64,000 nucleotides of DNA, taken from assembly GCA_964622325.1 (NCBI GenBank), contig CAZUOJ010000003.1:34614-98613 (forward strand). Direction: 5' to 3'. Numbering within the stretch: position 1 is the first letter of the stretch; every line of letters starts with the position of its first letter. Shown piece after piece: positions 54,108 through 62,297 of this stretch. Under the pieces are notes generated by a model. It had not been told where the DNA came from. It was given only the letters and a program-made list of their open reading frames with translations, and searched no databases. A program made the translations under genes and the position numbers. Origin of the DNA: JAJFUB01 sp964622325. Its GTDB lineage: Bacteria; Armatimonadota; Zipacnadia; Zipacnadales; UBA11051.

Positions 54108-55271
54108 TTAGCGATTTTCGCGCAATGTTTCCAGCATAACTTCAATATTTTTGGGAGGCGTGCCGGGGACAATTTGATTGCTGCAGCCAACAACAATACT
54201 TGTATATTCGTGCGCTGCTTCGAGGGCTGTCAGTGTCTCTCGGCGCACATCTTCTGGCGTGCCCATATGCAGCGTTTCCGAATTAATCCCGCCCCAGAGC
54301 GTGAGATCCGGATATTGTTGGCGCAGGCGCACGGGATCCATTCCAGCACGCCGATCCATCTCATAAAAGAAATCCACGCCGGCATAGCCAAACAAATCTT
54401 CCGCCACAGGCCATAGATTGCCGTCACTGGCAAAGCCGTGATAGCAGCCATATTCATGACAGATTTCCGTGATGCGTTTGAGCCGTGGGGCCATTAGCTC
54501 GCGAAAGACTTTTGGGGAATAAAGCGGGCCCTGCGGCCCTGCGAAATCGCCGCCGCCACAGATATAGCGCAGCCCCAGCTGCGCCATCACAGCCACATTG
54601 CCCGGAATGCGCGCCATCTGCCGATCCAGATATTTCTCGACAAGATCCGGCCGCAGAATACAGGCCTCCAGCCAGATGGGCTCCCGCGGGATAGCCAGCC
54701 CGGCGCCATAGCCCGGGATAGCCCGCGTCGGAAAGCGCTTGATGGCGGCCACAAGATCAGGCCAATCTTCGGGCGTGGGGCGATAATCCTCCGGCGCCGG
54801 GGGATCGCCGGCGAGACTGCGCTCCAAATCCTCAAAGGTCGGCTCTGGCTCGGGCGAACGCGCAATGACTTGATACAGCTCTGTTTGCGGATCAAAGCGC
54901 ATTACGCGCCATTTGCCATTTTCATCCCCATACAAAAATGTATATTCATCAATTCGTTTCGTCGGCTTTTCTGGCAGGCGCCAGTACATCGGCCGCACGA
55001 GATCCAGATCCAAAATCTCAGCGATTTCAAAAGCATCCTGGCGGCTGCGCTCTAAAAATTCCTGATGCGCCTGTTCGCCCTGCCACAGCGCCACGGCCTC
55101 CCGATATTGCTGAATGCCGCCGCCCACATAAGCCTCCCGGCCCAAAATGATGGAGCCGGCCCACGACGAAAAGCCCGCCTGATAGATGGGAATCTTATCA
55201 GAGGGCTTATGCTCAAAAGCAGCCTGCACGCGTTCTTTAGGAAGCATATTCTTGTCTGCGCCCCGGCTCAT
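54108..55271 (-). CDS. URO-D-superfamily protein, second copy (methyltransferase-like)
   Basis: A 387-residue URO-D-fold protein, distantly related to 14234-15307. It begins with MLPKERVQAAFEHKPSDKIP after a short leader, a typical opening for this group, and has GCYHGFASDGNLWPVAEDL and TLWGGINSETL near the end. As in its cousin, the heme-pathway RQAGR motif is missing, and the SDGN stretch sits where MtaA-type enzymes keep metal ligands. ATG 55271 lacks a ribosome site; the internal ATG eight codons on (MLPKE) is an alternative start. It stands beside glycosidase genes, which hints at a role with plant-derived methylated compounds; this is inference. Confidence 0.7.
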   Translation of the reverse strand: MSRGADKNMLPKERVQAAFEHKPSDKIPIYQAGFSSWAGSIILGREAYVGGGIQQYREAVALWQGEQAHQEFLERSRQDAFEIAEILDLDLVRPMYWRLPEKPTKRIDEYTFLYGDENGKWRVMRFDPQTELYQVIARSPEPEPTFEDLERSLAGDPPAPEDYRPTPEDWPDLVAAIKRFPTRAIPGYGAGLAIPREPIWLEACILRPDLVEKYLDRQMARIPGNVAVMAQLGLRYICGGGDFAGPQGPLYSPKVFRELMAPRLKRITEICHEYGCYHGFASDGNLWPVAEDLFGYAGVDFFYEMDRRAGMDPVRLRQQYPDLTLWGGINSETLHMGTPEDVRRETLTALEAAHEYTSIVVGCSNQIVPGTPPKNIEVMLETLRENR

Positions 55272-55379
55272 TGTTCATTTTGTCCATAAAGCTAATACAG
55301 GATTCCTTTCTTGTTCAAGCGAATCCTTTTGGGGCTTTTTATTTCCGTCTCATTTCCATTCAGCAAGGGAGGCTCAGCC

Positions 55380-56144
55380 ATGGCATCTTTGCCTTCGCCC
55401 TGGCCTGAAGGCTGTCGGGGCGCGCTTTCCTTAACATTCGATGATGGCTTGCCCTCGCAGCTCACGCGGGCTTTTCCGATTATGCAGGAGCGGGGCTTGC
55501 GCGCCACTTTCTATTTGTGTCCGCGCGGAGAAAATTGGCGAGAAATCCTACAGCCCTGGCAGAAAATTTTTGAAGCCGGGCATGAAATCGGCAATCATTC
55601 CTTAAGCCATATCTGCTCGCGCGGATTTTCGGATAATCCACAGGCAAAAGGGCTGGAGCGGATGACACTGGCAGAAATGGAAGAAGATGTGTTGGAGGCG
55701 GAACGGCGTTTGCAGGAGCTATTTCCGCTGCAAGATCGTTCTTTCTGTTATCCCTGTTTTCAAAATCATGTGGGCGAAGGCCTTTCGCGGCAAAGCTACA
55801 CGCCAATTATTGCGAAGCATTTTGTAGCGGGACGCGGCTGGGGCGAGATGCCCAATCATCCCGCCACCTGTGATCTGCATTATTTATGGGCGTGGATGAT
55901 CCGGGGCCATACAGGCGCTGAGCTTGTGGGGATGGCGGAGCAGGCGGCACGACGAGGCCGCTGGGGGATAATCTGTTTCCATGGCATAGGCGAAGGGCAT
56001 CTGCCTGTGGCGGAGCCAGATTTTGTGGAGCTATGCGAACATTTAGTCCAGGCGCCTTATATATGGGTTGCGCCTGTCCGGGAAATTGCTATTGCCATTC
56101 GGGAATGGCGAAAACGCGTGGGGCTGCAATCATTCCAGCCCTGA
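55380..56144 (+). CDS. Polysaccharide deacetylase (carbohydrate esterase 4 family)
   Basis: A 254-residue NodB-type deacetylase that removes acetyl groups from sugars in chitin, peptidoglycan or xylan. Motif 1 is LTFDDG with the catalytic and metal Asp pair, motif 2 is HEIGNHSLSH with two metal His, and FCYPCFQNH follows where motif 3 normally has RPP-like residues. ATG 55380 has GGGAGG seven bases upstream. An in-frame TTG at 55311 would add a weak signal-like stretch (MFKRILLGLFISVSF), so location, cytoplasm or outside, is undecided. It is convergent with the GH10 gene, leaving only eight bases between stops. Confidence 0.85.
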   Translation: MASLPSPWPEGCRGALSLTFDDGLPSQLTRAFPIMQERGLRATFYLCPRGENWREILQPWQKIFEAGHEIGNHSLSHICSRGFSDNPQAKGLERMTLAEMEEDVLEAERRLQELFPLQDRSFCYPCFQNHVGEGLSRQSYTPIIAKHFVAGRGWGEMPNHPATCDLHYLWAWMIRGHTGAELVGMAEQAARRGRWGIICFHGIGEGHLPVAEPDFVELCEHLVQAPYIWVAPVREIAIAIREWRKRVGLQSFQP

Positions 56145-56152
56145 AATCGCTG

Positions 56153-57424
56153 TTACAGCACAATCCTGAGCGTCTTTTCGCCATCCTTTTTGAGCGAAAA
56201 AGACTGTCTTATTTCCTGGCCCTCGTGGCGAACGATGATTTCATATTCGCCGTAAAACGCACGCGCCGAAAAGCGGCCCGCCTGCGTTTGGCCGCGGACG
56301 TGTGTCCACCATTTTCCTTTGATTAAGCTTTTAAGCCGCTCATAAGCAGGCTTGGGAGACAAATCTTTACGCAAAAGGCCTGCCGGAGCGTTTTGCCAGG
56401 CGAAGCGATCCGAGAAATCCCACCATGTAATTGCCTCCACAGCCGGATGACTGAATAAAACTGTATAAAAACGCTCCACTTCCTCCGCTTGCTTCTGTTC
56501 GCCTTCTGGCGTTGTATTCCAGCCTTCGGGCGTGCGCGGCCCGCTGAGGATTGTGACTTCCGTAAAATGTAGCGGCGCGCCAAAACGCGCAAAGCGCTCA
56601 CATACATCCCAGATTTTCTGTGTCGGCCATACGCCGCCGTGCATATGGCTTTGAATGCCAATCACATCGTACAGGGGGCGTCCTGCATCGTCCGTAAGCT
56701 GCCGCAGCACCTCTTCATACAGCCCATCCACGCGATAATCATTGATGAGCAATGTGGCCTGGGAATTGGCGCGGCGAGCAATGAGGAACGCTTCTTTGGC
56801 GCAGGACATCTTGCCAAAATGCCGCCACGCCTCTGTGAGCGCCCCTTGAAAATCGGGGCCCGCGCGAAAGGGATCCGCCGCCTCATTCACGACATCCCAC
56901 ACTTCAATCAGCCCCTGGAAACGACGAACGATCTCCTCTACACGGGCATTGGACAGGCGTACGACTTCCGCCGGATCCTCGGGGAGCCATTCGGGCGTTC
57001 CTGCTTTGTGATTCCACACCAGCGGATGTCCTTTGGGCGTAATCCCGCGCTCACGACACCAGCGAGCTATTGTTTCCCGGCTGGCATGTTGCGGCTGTCC
57101 CGGCCGCGGCTCATATCCACTCCAATAAAAGGGCAATGTGGCGTAATTCAACAAAGCGGCGAATTGCTCCCGATATAAATCGCATTCGTGCGGCGTTGGC
57201 TGCAGCCAGCCGAAGATATTGCAGCCAAATAAAAAAGCATGGCGCGTCTGGCGAATCTCCACCTCCACGCCCTCTACGGGCTTTTCCTGGGCGTCCACTA
57301 CGAAAACTGTCAATTCCGCTGTGCGATAAGCACGTATCCGTTGCTCAGCCTGTCGTATTATGTCCTCTTCCTCTGCCGACTGGCTGGCCAAGGGAAGCGC
57401 CAAAAGGCCCTCTAATATCCACAT
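56153..57424 (-). CDS. Secreted GH10 endo-beta-1,4-xylanase
   Basis: A 423-residue family-10 glycoside hydrolase that should cut beta-1,4-xylan internally. After a short signal peptide (MWILEGLLALPLASQ) and an Ig-like stretch (to about residue 60), the barrel shows FGCNIFGW, HPLVWNH, the acid/base Glu in VWDVVNEA (about residue 181) and the nucleophile in LHFTEVTI (about 289), followed by WWDFSDRFAW. The frame stays open to an ATG at 57514, but ATG 57424, with AGGAGG ten bases upstream, starts a proper signal peptide. Confidence 0.9.
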   Translation of the reverse strand: MWILEGLLALPLASQSAEEEDIIRQAEQRIRAYRTAELTVFVVDAQEKPVEGVEVEIRQTRHAFLFGCNIFGWLQPTPHECDLYREQFAALLNYATLPFYWSGYEPRPGQPQHASRETIARWCRERGITPKGHPLVWNHKAGTPEWLPEDPAEVVRLSNARVEEIVRRFQGLIEVWDVVNEAADPFRAGPDFQGALTEAWRHFGKMSCAKEAFLIARRANSQATLLINDYRVDGLYEEVLRQLTDDAGRPLYDVIGIQSHMHGGVWPTQKIWDVCERFARFGAPLHFTEVTILSGPRTPEGWNTTPEGEQKQAEEVERFYTVLFSHPAVEAITWWDFSDRFAWQNAPAGLLRKDLSPKPAYERLKSLIKGKWWTHVRGQTQAGRFSARAFYGEYEIIVRHEGQEIRQSFSLKKDGEKTLRIVL

Positions 57425-57549
57425 AATGATCACGCCTCCTATAAGCCAGCAGTCGTGGCGCCCTGCGTTCTGTAAAAGAGTCCTGTTTTGTTTTTCCATT
57501 TCCATATCGCTCATGTGCTGTTCTTGTTGTCTTTAATCCCTATCACTTT

Positions 57550-59157
57550 TTAATCAAAGCGCGGCTTTTCGTTTTGGGCGAACCAGCTTAATACAACAAG
57601 CTTTCGATCTGTAGGCTCTTTTGTAGGCTCTCGATCTTCCCGATTAGGCCCATGCTCCAGGCTCCAGCCGTCCCATTCCCGATAGGCGTGATATGTCCAG
57701 TCCCAGCCATATTCTTCGAATAGCTCAATGCAATCGCGAAGATATTGAGCGGCGCCGGGCGCCCAGCGAATAGCGCTGAATTCCCCCACAAATATATGCA
57801 CATTGTACGCCAGCTGAAATTCCCGGACAGGCGCCAGCACTTTTCGCAGCCGTTCTTTGTTCCACTCTGTGCCATTTATAAGGCCCGGATACGCCACAGG
57901 CGTATATTCCCCCGGATTGCGGCCTACGCCCTGATGTGTATATTGTCCCGGCACATACATATGGACTTGATAGATCACATTGGAGACGCGTACGGGCTGC
58001 AATTCAATGAATCCGGCGGGCGAATCCCATTCATTGGCTTCGATGAATATGGGCATATCCGGATCAATCGCCCGAATGGCTTGGGCGCAACGCTCCTGTC
58101 CCTCCAGATAATCCAGCACGCCCTCTTCGCGCGGCGGGAGATTTTGCACAGGCTCATTGACAAGATCATAGCCCCAAATCACGGGATGCCCTTTATAGCG
58201 GCGCGCTATTTGCTCCCATAGCGCAATCCAATGCTCCTGATATTTCTTTTCATGAAAGATGGCCAGCTCGCTATTTTCGTAACGGCCGCCCGGCGGGCTA
58301 TGCATATCCACAACGACTTTAATCCTGTAGCGCCGGCAGGCTTCCAGCGCCTTATCCAGCTCCTCTAATTTGCCCAGCAGCCATTGATCATATTCATTCA
58401 GATCCCGATCTGTATTGGGCCGGCCCCAATTGCGCGTCATCTGCCAGCGGATGACATTTGCATTCCATTCCTCGCCCAGCACGCGCAAATCTTCCTCATT
58501 AAAGCGATTGGGAGACATCACGCCGCGCAGGCGCGGAAGATTATGGCCCTTAAAGACAGGGCCCGGATTTTCCGGCGGCTGCGGGCGTGGAGGCGGCGGC
58601 AGCTTCAATACTGTGATTTTAATGTCATCAAAATAGGCTGTTCCCGCGCAAGATTGCAGGCCCAGGACAATATAGCCTGTTGTGACATCTTCAGCTACAG
58701 GCACAATAAATTGCAGCTTTTTCCAGTCAAATGTCCCGAAGACATTGTCCTGATTGCGCCAAAAAGGCCCCTGTGTCGGCGACACATAATGACACATAAA
58801 TTTCACGCCCAGATACGAAGCGGGCGGCTTTGTGACATCTTCTGCCTTCGCCAGACATTCCCAGAGCAGCCGACAGCCTCGATAGCGCGTTAAATCCAGC
58901 GGCATCTGGATCATATTGCTGGCGCTGGCCCTTTCAGGCGGAACTGTCACTTTCAAACAAAAGCCGCGCCCCTCTAATTGTATCCATTGCGCTGCCGGAT
59001 TTCTCGTAAAAGCCGCTCGGCTTTCCTCTGTTTCAAAATCTGTTTGAAAGACAATCTCGCCGCGTTGAGGCGGAACAGCTGGCGGCTGGGCCACGCTGAC
59101 GCTTATTGCCAAAAGCCCTGATAATATGCTTATAATAAGCACAGGCCAGCATGTCAT
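57550..59157 (-). CDS. Secreted GH5-type endoglucanase/mannanase with N-terminal binding module
   Basis: A 535-residue exported enzyme. The signal peptide (to about residue 23) is followed by a jelly-roll carbohydrate-binding module (about 30-190, ending FDDIKITVLKL), a Pro-rich linker (PPPPRPQPPENPGP) and a GH5 barrel. The catalytic acid is Glu335 in YDLVNEP and the nucleophile Glu459 in IFVGEFSAI; VVVDMHSPPGG and WTYHAYREWDGW are also typical. Substrate may be beta-glucan, mannan or a related hemicellulose. GAGGAG precedes ATG 59157. It lies in one direction with GH10 and the genes upstream, probably one locus. Confidence 0.9.
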   Translation of the reverse strand: MTCWPVLIISILSGLLAISVSVAQPPAVPPQRGEIVFQTDFETEESRAAFTRNPAAQWIQLEGRGFCLKVTVPPERASASNMIQMPLDLTRYRGCRLLWECLAKAEDVTKPPASYLGVKFMCHYVSPTQGPFWRNQDNVFGTFDWKKLQFIVPVAEDVTTGYIVLGLQSCAGTAYFDDIKITVLKLPPPPRPQPPENPGPVFKGHNLPRLRGVMSPNRFNEEDLRVLGEEWNANVIRWQMTRNWGRPNTDRDLNEYDQWLLGKLEELDKALEACRRYRIKVVVDMHSPPGGRYENSELAIFHEKKYQEHWIALWEQIARRYKGHPVIWGYDLVNEPVQNLPPREEGVLDYLEGQERCAQAIRAIDPDMPIFIEANEWDSPAGFIELQPVRVSNVIYQVHMYVPGQYTHQGVGRNPGEYTPVAYPGLINGTEWNKERLRKVLAPVREFQLAYNVHIFVGEFSAIRWAPGAAQYLRDCIELFEEYGWDWTYHAYREWDGWSLEHGPNREDREPTKEPTDRKLVVLSWFAQNEKPRFD

Positions 59158-59174
59158 TGCTCTTCCGCTCCTCT

Positions 59175-59750
59175 TCAGCTGTATATTTTTTGCAGCAGCC
59201 AGGCGATCTGGCGGCCCAAATTTTCCATTGTGGCCATCCCTTCCTCATCGTTTTCCGCTTCTCCTATGTCGCGGCCAATGGCAAGATTCCAGTACGAAGA
59301 GCCCGGAACAATCATCTGGGCGCTCAAAAAGAAATGATTGAGCGCGTCAAAAGCAAAGATAGCGCCGGCGCGTCGCACGGCCACAACAGCGGCGCCGACT
59401 TTCCGCGCCAGAAAACAGCCATTCGCCCTGTTTACAAGTCCCGCCCGATCCAGCAAGGCCTTCATCTCCGCTGTCACATTCGCAAAATATGTGGGCGAGC
59501 CCAATACAATCCCCTGTGCTGCCTGCATCTTCTGGATACAATCATTCACAATGTCCTCATTAAAGGCACAGCGGCCGTCCTTACGCTGAAAACATTGATA
59601 ACAGGCGCGGCAGCCGTGAATTTTTTCTCCGCCGATATGGATAAGCTCTGTTTCGATGCCTTCCGTTTGCAAAATCTGAAACACGCGCTTAATCATCCGT
59701 GCCGTATTTCCCTCGGGACGGGGGCTGCCATTGAAAGCGACAACTTTCAT
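59175..59750 (-). CDS. Iron-sulfur flavoprotein / NADPH-dependent FMN reductase family
   Basis: A 191-residue flavodoxin-fold protein. The N-terminal FMN loop is AFNGSPRPEGNTARM, and the compact cysteine motif CRACYQCFQRKDGRC (C-x2-C-x2-C-x7-C) matches the 4Fe-4S site of Isf-type flavoproteins. SPTYFANVTAEMK completes the FMN site. Isf proteins pass electrons or lower oxygen stress; the exact role is unknown. It is an odd member of a glycosidase locus, wedged between the GH5 gene (17 bases) and the DUF4838 gene (30 bases). Confidence 0.85.
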   Translation of the reverse strand: MKVVAFNGSPRPEGNTARMIKRVFQILQTEGIETELIHIGGEKIHGCRACYQCFQRKDGRCAFNEDIVNDCIQKMQAAQGIVLGSPTYFANVTAEMKALLDRAGLVNRANGCFLARKVGAAVVAVRRAGAIFAFDALNHFFLSAQMIVPGSSYWNLAIGRDIGEAENDEEGMATMENLGRQIAWLLQKIYS

Positions 59751-59780
59751 ATGGCTTGTTCTCCTCCAATTATTTCAATT

Positions 59781-62294
59781 TCAATTTAGCTTATACACAG
59801 CCACATCATCATGCAAGGCGATTGTGTCTTCTGCCTGTCGGGAAGCGCCGGGCATAACGATCATGTATCCAGCGTTTTCCGGAATTTCCACATACAAAAG
59901 CAGCGGCTGCCAATCGCGCAGGCCGGGGACAATTTGCGTGGAGGGCTCTAAATCGCGCCGTTCATGCCATTGGCCATCTGGCTTTCGGAAGCGCACAGCC
60001 AGCGTGGCGCCGCTTTCGCGCCCCTCTGGCTCGGATTTTGCCCAACTGACTACGAGATAGCGTTCTCCTGGCTGCACAGGAAGCGATTGCAGATAGACGC
60101 CTGATGTTATGCCTTGCAAGCTGGCTGCCACGCTTCCATTGCGCCCTTTGCCCGACAAAAGCCGCAATGTCCCCATATCGCCGCTGCTCCACATACTCCA
60201 GCCTAAAGGCGCGTTTTGTGTGCGCCAATCCGCCACTTCGGGAGCCTGTAAATTAGCGCCTGGAGATTCAAAATCGCCATTCGTCAGCAAATTAGGCCTC
60301 TTTTCTTTTGTCACAACAAGCCATGCATGCAAAGCCGCGCCAAAGCCAGCTTGCGGACAGGCCTCCGCTAATTCCGCAATGAATTGCTCTGTTTTTTCTG
60401 GCGCCTGATTTTGTATCCAGGAGAAGGCGCGCAGGGCCGCGCTGAGCCCGCCCTGTTCTAATTGCGGCATTTGCGCGAGGGCCAAATAGCCCATCCCGCC
60501 TAATCCTTGCAATGTCTGGCCCAATAAATCCGTCCGCTTTGGCGCTTCGGCCCAGAAGCGTTCTCGCTCCCGTGCGAGGCGTCCCATTTCCTTCAACATA
60601 TCTAAAGCCTGCTTAAAACTATCCTCGTCCGTAATGGACAGCCGGGCCAGCTTTTGCGATAGCGCATACGATAAAATTGGATAGCTTCCATATTGCAACG
60701 CCGCACGAATGCATTCAATTCTGTGCCTCTGCAGCTCTGTTTGTGCCTCGCGCAAAGCCTGGCGCAGCAGCTGAAAGCCTTCCCGTACATCTTCAGGCGC
60801 CATTGTGAGGGCTTGCTGCCGCAAATTCCGATGCTCCCAGCCGCGGCGGCCCTCGCGCGGCGTCATATAGGCGCGCTCCAGCAAATCATAATAGCGTTTC
60901 ATCGTTTTGGCGGCAGGCCCAAACATTTTGGCATAAAATTCTTCCAGCAGCTTATCCACATTGAGCCGGCTATTCCATTGCAGCTTCGCCAGAGCCCAAA
61001 TCATAGGGGCTGTGTGGGGCAAAAATGTATACACTTCTGTGTACATCCCTTCCAGCCCTAATGATTTGTCAAATTTAATTTGTTCGTCCATCAGATGGGG
61101 ATAAAATCGCGGCGTGATGCACGCAAAGCCATAATAATCATAGCGAGACAGATGCCGGCAGCGCTTCGCCCATTCCCGCGTCAATTGATGATCAGCTTCT
61201 TTGCGGCCTGGCTCCCACCATAAGGCAGATGTTTCTGTAATAAAGCCGAACACATTGGGCTCTAATTTTTCTACAGTCTTGGGCAATGGCCGCGCGATGT
61301 GATAAATGAGAGTCCCTATATAGCGATCCGGATGTGTCTTGGCAATTTCCCGGGCAATGATGTTGACAAATTTGTAATGTCGATCAGAAAATTCTCGTTT
61401 TTCGTAAGAATCCGGCGCTGGATCCCAGGCACGACAATTCTCACAGCCGCACAAATGAGAAATATCATCCATCCCTAAGGAGAAGCTATCTATCTCGGGA
61501 TGGGCGGCAAACCAATTGCGCGCATATTCCACAACTAGCCGCTGCACTTCCGGATTGCTCTCACACGGCCGCCAATAGCGTTCCTCCTCATGGGGCGGAA
61601 TCCAGCGCTGGCCATTGATTAAAGGATAATATTCCGGATGTGTTTTCCCGTATTTGCTGGGCGGGAAGAGGCGATAGATAAAGTTTTGAAATTGCCGGCG
61701 CGGCACGACTTCGCTCTGCACTGTTTTGTTGCGTAAATTCCATAATTTCCAAATATCATTCCACGCATGCCCGCTCCAGATGCGCGGCGATGTTTCCGGC
61801 ACTACAACACGCTCCCGCACATCCACTGTTAATTCCCCTGGCTTTCCGGCTGGAACATATTCCCATTCCGCGCCAGGAGCGAACCAGCGAACGCCTAAAT
61901 TATCTTCTAAAAAAGAAGCCACAGCAAAATAAATCGGCGTGGGATAGCGCCCTGTAAAAAAGATATTTCCGCTTCGTACGCGGATTGCGTATGTTTCTGG
62001 ATTGAACGCTTTGGAAGGGAAATCCTCATCCTGTGTTGGCTCACAGCGTCCAATATACAGGCCTGTGCCTGCTACAGCCTTGCCATCCCTCTTTATTGGC
62101 AGCGTGACGCCACTGATAGCCTTCACATAATGCTGCAAATCGGCCGCGGCTTGCGTGAGCCGTTCGGGCGCCTCTTTCGGAACGACGATTGTCGCTTGAG
62201 GCTGCCCTTTGGCGGCCAGGACAATCCGGGCAGCATTTCCGGAGTTTATGGCTGCGGCCAGCGTAAAAAGCAAAATTATCCCTCCCTTTCGCAT
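59781..62294 (-). CDS. Secreted DUF4838 protein, alpha-glucuronidase-like
   Basis: An 837-residue exported protein. Signal peptide to about residue 21 (MRKGGIILLFTLAAAINSGNA); residues 22-140 resemble the N-terminal domain of GH67/GH20-type enzymes (LTQAAADLQHYVKAISG). The DUF4838 region (about 140-460) includes WFAPGAEWEYV, MDDISHLCGCENCRAWDP with three cysteines, and a barrel-like middle. A C-terminal jelly roll after about residue 685 (NLLTNGDFESPG) is a carbohydrate-binding module. Glucuronoxylan side-chain removal would fit the neighbouring GH10, but catalysis is not proven. AAGGAGAGA precedes ATG 62294. Confidence 0.82.
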   Translation of the reverse strand: MRKGGIILLFTLAAAINSGNAARIVLAAKGQPQATIVVPKEAPERLTQAAADLQHYVKAISGVTLPIKRDGKAVAGTGLYIGRCEPTQDEDFPSKAFNPETYAIRVRSGNIFFTGRYPTPIYFAVASFLEDNLGVRWFAPGAEWEYVPAGKPGELTVDVRERVVVPETSPRIWSGHAWNDIWKLWNLRNKTVQSEVVPRRQFQNFIYRLFPPSKYGKTHPEYYPLINGQRWIPPHEEERYWRPCESNPEVQRLVVEYARNWFAAHPEIDSFSLGMDDISHLCGCENCRAWDPAPDSYEKREFSDRHYKFVNIIAREIAKTHPDRYIGTLIYHIARPLPKTVEKLEPNVFGFITETSALWWEPGRKEADHQLTREWAKRCRHLSRYDYYGFACITPRFYPHLMDEQIKFDKSLGLEGMYTEVYTFLPHTAPMIWALAKLQWNSRLNVDKLLEEFYAKMFGPAAKTMKRYYDLLERAYMTPREGRRGWEHRNLRQQALTMAPEDVREGFQLLRQALREAQTELQRHRIECIRAALQYGSYPILSYALSQKLARLSITDEDSFKQALDMLKEMGRLARERERFWAEAPKRTDLLGQTLQGLGGMGYLALAQMPQLEQGGLSAALRAFSWIQNQAPEKTEQFIAELAEACPQAGFGAALHAWLVVTKEKRPNLLTNGDFESPGANLQAPEVADWRTQNAPLGWSMWSSGDMGTLRLLSGKGRNGSVAASLQGITSGVYLQSLPVQPGERYLVVSWAKSEPEGRESGATLAVRFRKPDGQWHERRDLEPSTQIVPGLRDWQPLLLYVEIPENAGYMIVMPGASRQAEDTIALHDDVAVYKLN

Positions 62295-62297
62295 CTC

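Noticed and set aside
54108..55271. hemE
   Set aside because: The RQAGRY motif and the conserved Asp/Tyr pattern of uroporphyrinogen decarboxylase are absent.
55290..55335. tRNA T-arm-like string (TTCAAGCGAATCC)
   Set aside because: No acceptor, D or anticodon arms can be folded around it.
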